A stretch of 64,000 nt of DNA from Leucaena leucocephala (taxonomy: Eukaryota > Streptophyta > Magnoliopsida > Fabales > Fabaceae): the NCBI GenBank assembly GCA_037074615.1, contig CM073522.1, positions 30,006,962-30,070,961 of the forward strand, read 5' to 3'. The notes beneath the pieces were generated by a model. It did no database searches, was not told the DNA's origin, and saw only the letters and a program-made list of their open reading frames with translations. This document shows positions 56,795 to 64,000 of the stretch, one piece after another. A program made the position numbers and the translations under genes. Each line of letters begins with the position of its first letter. The stretch's first letter is position 1.

Positions 56795-58936
56795 ACAAAG
56801 AAAAGAAAAATCTTTCCACTTGATTATTTGATGCCGGAACAGCAAAATTAATCCTCTTCAGCTGGTAAATGGTCATCAAGTTATAGATAATAGATACCGT
56901 ACTTAGTTTTATATTACCTTTCTGATTATGGTGTATGAATGAGATAGGAATGTCAGTGCAAATTACACTGTAAAGTAAATATCTTTATTGAGTTTCAGAA
57001 CTTTTGCTTAATGTGATCAAAGAGAAATTTTATTGCCGGAGTACTGCAAATGGTTGCAGTTTTTTCAACAATTTATGTAAAGCAGCTTTTACTGCAGAAA
57101 CTGGGAGATGCTTCACTGCTTAATGTGATCTTCTGTGATTAGTTTGTGAAGAATATATTTCTACTGCTCATCATGGAAGATCATTGATGTAAACCAGCTT
57201 TTCATCTTGCTATATAACTAATGAATTTGGATCCTATCAATCTGTAAAAACAATTCTCAAAACTGTTACTATCTAAACAATTCTGTTTGTTTGGATTCGC
57301 CTTCAATAAACACATTTCTATAAATAGAGACAAAACTCATCTCCTATTTATCTATTTATCTTATAAACTGTAAAACCATGATTGAAAAATTATATTAAAA
57401 TTTCAAATCGTCAATCTAAGATCTATCCTTTACCTTTCGATACAAATATAACTAAAATTTACTTTTTATGTTTGGAGAAAAATTAGTCTCGACTACAAAC
57501 TACTAATAAGAGATATTCATGATCTCAATTAAAAGAATAGAAACCACTGTGATTGTTTTCTCATTATTATAGACTGTAGCGATAGACTTCAATTAATGAA
57601 AATTAATATGAAATTCAGTAACATCAAAATCGAAGAATGTACGTGTTTGTAAGTGCTTTTGGCTGGAGGGATATGGAGTAAGAAAGAGTCTAAATTCTGA
57701 CTGCTTCTAAATTTCTAGAAGTATGGGTAACCCAAACAAGACGACATTGATGCAAAGCGCAAGTCAAATAAATCGCCCAAAAAATAACATAAAAATGAGC
57801 AACGACCATATCAGCGTCTCAAAGTCAAACAACAAAAAGATGTAATTCCAAACGAGTGACATACAGCTGTGGCAAAAACGACAAATAGTTTTGCCCGTTT
57901 ACAGAAACATGATAAGGCGAAAAGCTGAAAAGGGAAAGAAACCGAGAGAGGGGAAAGAAACAATATTCAAATAGAAAGACCAATATCTTCCTCTCTCCTA
58001 GTGAAGAGCGGCTGCAATGTGAGATCCCATTTTCGGTTTCCTTTATTAATGTAATAGAACAATGATTACAAAATATTTGTTTGATATACCATTAAAGAAT
58101 CATAAAATAAAATTTATATTTTATTTAAAATATTAAAGAGAGAATTAATCTTTCATCTTTTGAATCAATTGTGATTCAATCCCTTAACTATAGATATAGT
58201 TCATGAGCTTTTAACTCATTTAAAATATAGTCCTTAATCTTTTTTTATTTAATAAATTAATCATTTTTCATATATAAGTCATCATGAGTCATCACCTAGT
58301 ACATCTTATACGGCATAGACATTGCTGACATGGCTTCCATGCATGCTCCACCTTCTCCCTCCCTCCTACAGCCCATCCCCAGTCAGGTGGATTCCGGTTT
58401 AAATCTGATTCTTTTTTCCCCCAAAAATGAAAGGAGCAATCAGAATGCAGTGGAGAAACCATGAAGCCTCACAGTTGGCACTAAGCTAAGATTTTTAAGC
58501 ATCTAATTAGAGTTTAATCAATGACGAGATGTGTGAAAAAAGTCTTATAGCAAATATTAAAATTCTTTTAAAAAATATATGATACGAGATGATTAGTCAC
58601 TATTTCTGACAGTTGATACTCTAAATTTACGTAAAAAAATAATGCAATAGAGAAAGGATAATGAGAAAAAGAGAAGGAAAGATTATTTCAGTATGCTAAC
58701 CAGACATGCAATTACTGTTAAGCCTTAAGCCACTGATTTAGGAGTAATGAATTAATGCAGCTGAGAGTGTTTCTCCTTTTGGAACAAGAAGTGATCCAGA
58801 TTCTCGATGCATGCAATGAATCTATAAGCAAAATTGAACCATCTTATCTGAGTTCAACAAGAATAGCAATACCAAGCACCAAGACATACACATGATACTA
58901 CCATACATTACAGTCATCAACACTAGATTTTGGTTA
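56795..58936. other. Gene-free spacer downstream of the receptor kinase
   Basis: Contains the kinase 3' UTR, then AT-rich DNA. No gene, RNA or clear element was recognised. Confidence 0.5.
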
Positions 58937-59170
58937 TACTTCTCTTATTTTTAATATAAGAGTTAGTTGACTTTTTTAAATAGATTAAAAAATTAAACAA
59001 ATTAATTAATTATAACTAATATAAGAACTAATTAATAATTTAGGTAGATTAAGAATCATATAATATAAATTCATTTTAAAATATTAAATTGTATTATAAT
59101 TAATTAATTTATCTAATTTTTTTAATCTATTTAAAAAAATTAACTACCTTAAAGAACAACAGGGAGAGTA
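58937..59170. mobile_element. AT-rich Stowaway-like MITE
   Basis: Starts TACTTCTCTTATTTTTAATA and ends CAGGGAGAGTA, TA at both edges, 234 bp. Related copies lie at 52253, 46433 and, less clearly, 63156-63312. Confidence 0.65.
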
Positions 59171-59491
59171 TTAATTATAAAGTTTTATAAGACTTGTTTT
59201 TTAAACTTCAACTTTTATAACCGTTATGTTGTGCGGATAAAATAGAAGGGTTTTGTCAAACTTTCCCCTAAAATTCTAATTTAAAACATAGACAAAAAAA
59301 TTTAAACAAAAATTTTACAAGTACAAGCTTAACCCAAAAGGTCCAATGTTTCTAAAGCAATATGCTCATCAAATTAATTAAACCTAGAATCGGTACATTT
59401 CCCTCCAAAAAACTCCCGTATTAACCTGAAAAAAAAAATCACAAGTTTTGTATATAACTGATTAATGTTTAGTTTAAGAAAGAATATAGCA

Positions 59492-59767
59492 ACCCATCAT
59501 CTCTTAGTTCAACTGACGAAAGGGTGAGACATGCGACCATTTGGAGCGTATTCAATCCATAAAAAATACCACTTTATTATAGTTCCAGTCGAGGCGCTTG
59601 GAAAGGCATCCTAACTCTTAGGTACCTAGGTTTACGCCTGAGAGTAATAGACATCTCGCTTTACCCCACATTAATATCGTCTAGGAGGAAAAGAGACTTC
59701 ACCCTGCCCTTGAATCGTGGATGAACCCAATCCCTTTCTAAAAATTTATTTACCAAAAAAAAAAACA
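59492..59767 (+). mobile_element. tRNA-derived SINE, family B (full-length copy)
   Basis: 276 bp with a 16-bp target duplication (59476-59491 and 59768-59783, one mismatch). The 5' part has an A-box-like cttagttcaactgacg and a B-box-like gtattcaatcc. The body contains ggtacctaggtttacgcctg and agtaatagacatctcg, and the 3' end is an A run. Unrelated to family A. Confidence 0.75.
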
Positions 59768-60179
59768 AAGAAAGAATGTAGCAGGATCAAACATCATCTG
59801 TCATCTTTGTATAAAAGAACGCTGAACAATTTTGTATTTGCAAAGGCATTAATAAGCATTCAGGTGTAGTTTCTTTAGACATCTTAACAACAAAACACTT
59901 GATTAATTATGTCTTGAATGATTGGAACTATGCAGGAATACAATGAACTATCACATGTCTGTCAATAAAACTATACACAAATTCCTCATCAGTCTACCAA
60001 GAGCTGATGTATCTTATTCCCCTCCCTCCTCGGCATTATTTTGTTTTATTACAATAAATTCTCACCTTCTAATCAAGAAGCCTGATCCACTTGCAATTTC
60101 CATGGCTGTAAAAACAGTCATCTGATCCAACAGTCAATACATGAAATTTTAACTTGAGCTTTAAGTATCTCACTTTGTT

Positions 60180-61861
60180 TTACTCCTTGAACAAGCCTCT
60201 AGCAATCATTTCATGAGGAAGCTTCTCAGCCTTAGCATGCTCATTCCTTCCAAGGAGAAATCCACGCAGAACTACTTGGAAAGTTACAGAATTAGGGACA
60301 CAACCGTTCTCTTCCATTTTATCAAGCAGGGAGATTGCTTCATCAAGCAAACCCTCTTTGCAAAAACCACGAATCATGGCAGTATATGCATATACGTTTA
60401 GTTCATAACCTCTGGCCAACAGATACTGAAAAATCTCCCACGCATCATTTAATCTACCACTTTTGCACAAACCATCAAGAAGTATAGTGTAGGTCTTCAC
60501 GGTAGGCTGAAATCCTTGATTGACAATTTGCGTAAATAATGTAATTGCCTTGTCAAGATGTCCCCATTTGCATAATGCATCTAACAAGATGCTGGAAGTA
60601 ATGATGTTAGGGCGTAGACCCCTATCGTGCATCTCATAAATAATATCTTGTGCGCATGACATTCTTTGTGATTTGAGTAATCCATCAATAACACAGCTAT
60701 AAGTTACAACATTGGGAACCAAATTTCTTGAATGCAATTCCTTAAAGAGATCCATGGCTTTATCCACCATTTTCATCTTAAAGTATGCGTTGATCAAGAT
60801 ATTATAATTAAAAAGGTTAGGTGCCAAACCATTTTTCATCATCCTATTAAAAACCTCCTTAGCCTCAATGATATTATTAGTCAAACATTGCCCACTCATT
60901 AAACAACTATAGGCAACAACATCAGGTCTCTGATCACTCTTAACCATCCTGCCAAATACAGCTTGAGCTTCTATAATCCTTCGCTCTTTACATAAGGCGT
61001 CAACTAGGATGTTGAAAGTATAAACATCTGGGTGGATGCCTTTCGATATCATTTCACTGAGTACTTGATTTGCTTCTTGCCATTGATACTTGCAGCAATA
61101 TCCGTGGATTAGACTAGTATAAGTAACAACATCTGGAGACACTCCATGATCAATCATTTCAAAATACAAGTTGTGCGCATCATTGACAAGTCCTGCTTTA
61201 CCAAGGGCGTCAATTATTGTGTTGTAAACAACTACATCAGGCTTCCAAACTTATTTTCCATCCTTTGGAGCAATTTAATGGCAGATCTTGTTTTCCCCAT
61301 TTTACATAGCCCATTTATTAATGTTCCATAAGTGACTTGATTCAACTTGAAACCTTTTGCCATTATGTCATCGTAGAAATCTAGAGCCTTGCCAACATTT
61401 TGGTTAAAGCACAGTCCTTTTACCAGTGTGTTGAAACTTACCACGTTGGGTTGATAACCCATCTTGAAAATTTTACCCAACACAGAGAAAGCAAAATCCA
61501 TCTGACCAAGGTGGCAGTAACAATTGATCAACATGCTCAGGTTAAATAAATCAGGCGTAAATCCCTTGAACTCGGCTTGAGCAAGGAGTGAGATAACACG
61601 GGGATAATGTTTCATCTTCACTATAGACCCTAAAATCTTATTAATATGGCGCCTAGATGGTGGAGGACGCATGTGGAGCATGAGCTTGACTGAAGCAACA
61701 GCGTCGTCGATGCTGTTGGGATTTGGGGAATGCGAATGAAAATAACATTCGAGATTGAGGGAAGAAGGTAAAGAGAAAAGGAAGGTCGAAGCAGAAAAGA
61801 GAGGAAATTTGGTGAAGGAGTACCTTGCAGCAATGGAAGATAACATCTTCAGCTCAAGCAT
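60180..61861 (-). pseudogene. Restorer-of-fertility-like (RFL) P-class PPR gene with one frameshift
   Basis: Two overlapping-family frames on the minus strand, 61861-61232 (209 residues) and 61169-60180 (329 residues), together form one P-class PPR protein of the RFL clade. Members bind mitochondrial transcripts and can suppress cytoplasmic male sterility. The first has a probable mitochondrial presequence, then SIDDAVASVKLMLHMRPP, GSIVKMKHYPRVISLL and INCYCHLGQMDFAFSVLGK, diagnostic of RFL proteins. Both halves are 35-residue repeats of the VTYGTLINGLCKMGKT / VTYTSLIHGYC type. The break is a single lost base within 61241-61250, at the repeat junction after LLQRMEN; the KPDVVVYNTI-like continuation is in the next frame. 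All else is clean, so the mutation is recent or is a sequence error. Repeat number appears lower than in long RFLs. Confidence 0.82.
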
Positions 61862-62091
61862 AAAAGAGGAGTATCTCCGATGCCTCAGTGCCCTCGTCAG
61901 GAGTGGCTTAGGTCTTCGTTTTTAGGATGATGGGTTTTTCACTTTTCTTTTTATGTTTTTTTCTTTTCCAATTTTTTTTTTTTTTACTTCTTTTCTGTTG
62001 GGCCATTGAATGTATTAACACGCCGAATCGTGGGACTTATGTTTTAGCATTTTATTATGCCAAGAAAGAGGTAGGGTTTTACCCATAAACA
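61862..62091 (-). promoter_or_regulatory. Upstream region of the RFL gene
   Basis: On the minus strand this is the promoter side of the PPR gene. A T-rich run lies at 61969-61984. The block at 61901-61955 reappears at 62631-62685. Confidence 0.4.
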
Positions 62092-62105
62092 AATAACATG
62101 TCTTA

Positions 62106-62265
62106 TATGGCTCGATATCGTTTAAACGAGATCTCGAGTTTGAGTTTTAGCGTACACAAAAAATTCTTCTTAGGAGACTCACCCACTATAGCCAGGTGCG
62201 CGACGCGGGTCGGATCCGAATATAGTCGGAACAAAGCTCCAGTAAATCGGGTGGGCAACAAAAAA
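62106..62265 (+). mobile_element. tRNA-derived SINE, family A (5'-truncated)
   Basis: Begins within the family at tggctcgatatcgtttaa, so the A box is lost. The B-box-like gagtttgag, body cactatagccaggtgcgcga and tail gggtgggcaac plus an A run remain. Flanked by aataacatgtctta (62092-62105) and aataacatgtccta (62266-62279). Confidence 0.85.
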
Positions 62266-62279
62266 AATAACATGTCCTA

Positions 62280-62544
62280 TAACCTGTTATCTGTAAGTTC
62301 ACATGAAAAAAATCATATAATTATTTAGAGTGTGTTTAAATTTTGAAGAGTATCATTTTATTGTAATTTCAATCGTGACATTTAGGGAGGCATCCTAATT
62401 CTTAGGTACTTAGGTTTACGCCTGAAAGTAATAGACAGCTCGTTTTACTCGACATTGGTATCACTTAGGAGAAAAGAAGATTTCGTCTAACCCTTAGATC
62501 ATAAGTAAGTCTAACTTTTTTTCAAAAATTCTTTTGACAAAAAA
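62280..62544 (+). mobile_element. SINE family B copy, sharing the same target sequence
   Basis: From 62353 it aligns with the family B copy at 59492: ggcatcctaattcttaggta, ggtttacgcctgaaagtaat and an A run at the end. The 5' 70 bp differ. A third copy of the target motif, aataacatgtctta, follows at 62546-62559. Confidence 0.7.
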
Positions 62545-62559
62545 AAATAACATGTCTTA

Positions 62560-63552
62560 GTACCTATTTGTAGATTCAGCTAATAAAAAATAAAATATAC
62601 TACTGTTTAAGGCGTCTGAATCAAATTGTGAGGTGTGGCTTAGGTCTTCGCTTTTAGGCGGATGGGTTTTTTACTTTTCTTTTTTATTCCTTTTATTTTG
62701 TTTTTTTTTCTAATTTTTTTATTATAAATTTTTTAAAAATAATTAGATTCACTTACAATCTAAAAATAGGACGAAATTTTTGTTTTTTTAGACTATATCA
62801 AAATATACATGCGAATCAAATGGAGGGATTAAATTGCCTATAAAAAATTGAACTCGATTTGCTTAACACGATAAATGCACTGAAGGAGAAGAAGGGAGAG
62901 AAGATTTGAAAGGAGAAAGTAATATGTTATCCGATCGGATGATTTTTTTTTTTGGCCCAATATAGAATGATAATTGACTACACATTTTCCTATTATAAAA
63001 AAATCACATTTAATTTTATTTTTAAATAAAAAGAGTATATTGCATGATAAGACCCATAAATTATGCTTATTTATATAATATACCATGCTATCTCAATTTG
63101 AATTTGGTCAATTTTTAGACAATATGAGTCATAATTAAGAGAAATACTTAAAAGATACTCCCCTTTCATTAATATAAAAATTAATTAATTTTTTAATAAA
63201 TTAAATAAAATAAATTAATTAATTATAATTAAATTAATTTTTTAAAATAAATTTATATTATATATTTTTTAATTTATTTAAATTAGTTAATTAATTTTTA
63301 TATTAATTATAAATAAAATATTTATTTCTTATGCACAATTATCCACGAAAATATATAGATAAAATATATATAACATTTTATATAATATATGGATGCATGA
63401 GAGGTTTCAAAATTTAAAGAGCACAAGAAAGAGGGAGGCACGTGACGATGAGGTGTATTAGTATGTCAATTATTTGGTTTTGGGCTTAGCAAAATGTGGT
63501 GAACACAACAATGTTGTCGTACTTGTTCCATGAATACAAAAATAATATTCAG
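62560..63552. other. AT-rich spacer with a duplicated upstream fragment
   Basis: 62629-62690 repeats the sequence at 61899-61960 near the RFL gene. 63156-63312 resembles the AT-rich Stowaway family but lacks a clear right end. No gene seen. Confidence 0.45.
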
Positions 63553-63789
63553 GTACCCATACTCCTCCTCCCTAGGTTCAGGAGACGAATAAGTCAAATA
63601 TATAATTATGTAAAATATATTTAATTTTTAAAAAATATTATTTTATTATAATTTTAGTTACAATATTTAAATAGGTATCATAATTTTTATGTGCCTAAAT
63701 TTATGTCTGACGATAATTGATAACTCGCTTTATCCGATATTGATATCATAGATGAGCTCAACTTCTATCTAAAATTTTTTATAAAAAAA
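63553..63789 (+). mobile_element. SINE family B copy (diverged)
   Basis: Aligns with the 3' part of the copy at 59492 (tgtgcctaaatttatgtctg, gataactcgctttatccga, A run). The flanks aataatattcag (63541-63552) and aataatattgag (63790-63801) form a 12-bp target duplication with one mismatch. Confidence 0.65.
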
Positions 63790-63801
63790 AATAATATTGA
63801 G

Positions 63802-64000
63802 ATGTTAGGAGATCCTAAGTTGACTATATATTAATTAGAATGATCATTTGTGCATTTTTTTAACTTATCATCATTTAAAAAAATATACTTAATTTACTAA
63901 TTTGGTTTGATTAATGAAACAAAATAAATTAGTTAATTATAACAAATATGACATAATCTCGTTAAAGTATTTATGTATAACACTATATTATATATAAGCT
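63802..64000. other. AT-rich end of window
   Basis: Nothing recognised. Confidence 0.5.

Overview
This is nuclear DNA from a flowering plant, most likely a core eudicot. The evidence is large introns with GT/AG borders, AT-rich intergenic DNA full of LTR elements, MITEs and tRNA-derived SINEs, and plant-specific families: PLS- and RFL-type PPR proteins, an AP2/ERF factor, a G-type lectin receptor kinase and a plant enhancer-of-polycomb-like protein. No species is assigned. All homology statements come from recognising family sequences by eye; no search was run.

Layout. 0.7-7.5 kb: a decayed plus-strand alpha/beta-hydrolase gene whose catalytic triad is still readable but whose frame is broken. 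Its first intron holds a 2.4 kb Ty1-copia-type LTR element that carries an intronless D-type-cyclin-like sequence. 8.0-9.9 kb: a truncated minus-strand LTR retrotransposon with a gag remnant. 11.4-14.1 kb: an intact intronless PLS-class PPR editing-factor-like gene (At5g08490/SLG1-like). 15.8-17.1 kb: a minus-strand ribosomal protein eS7 pseudogene that keeps its introns. 20.1-25.4 kb: an intact five-exon mannose-6-phosphate isomerase gene on the minus strand. 26-33 kb: gene-free DNA with foldback elements, two long Harbinger-type MITEs and a stretch of organelle-like character. 34.2-43.0 kb: an intact twelve-exon enhancer-of-polycomb-like gene with a hAT-type insertion in intron 4. 45.6-46.2 kb: an intronless ERF transcription factor on the minus strand. 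46-54 kb: MITEs, SINEs and LINE scraps. 54.3-56.8 kb: an intact intronless G-type lectin receptor-like kinase (At1g34300-like). 60.2-61.9 kb: a minus-strand restorer-of-fertility-like PPR gene broken by one frameshift. 62-64 kb: stacked SINEs.

The intact genes are unrelated housekeeping, regulatory and signalling loci with separate promoters; nothing suggests a cluster working in one pathway. The most unusual items are the LTR element with a cellular cyclin-like cargo, two unrelated SINE families stacked at one target sequence, a perfect 42-bp duplication that doubles the start codon of the PLS PPR gene, and the single-frameshift RFL gene.
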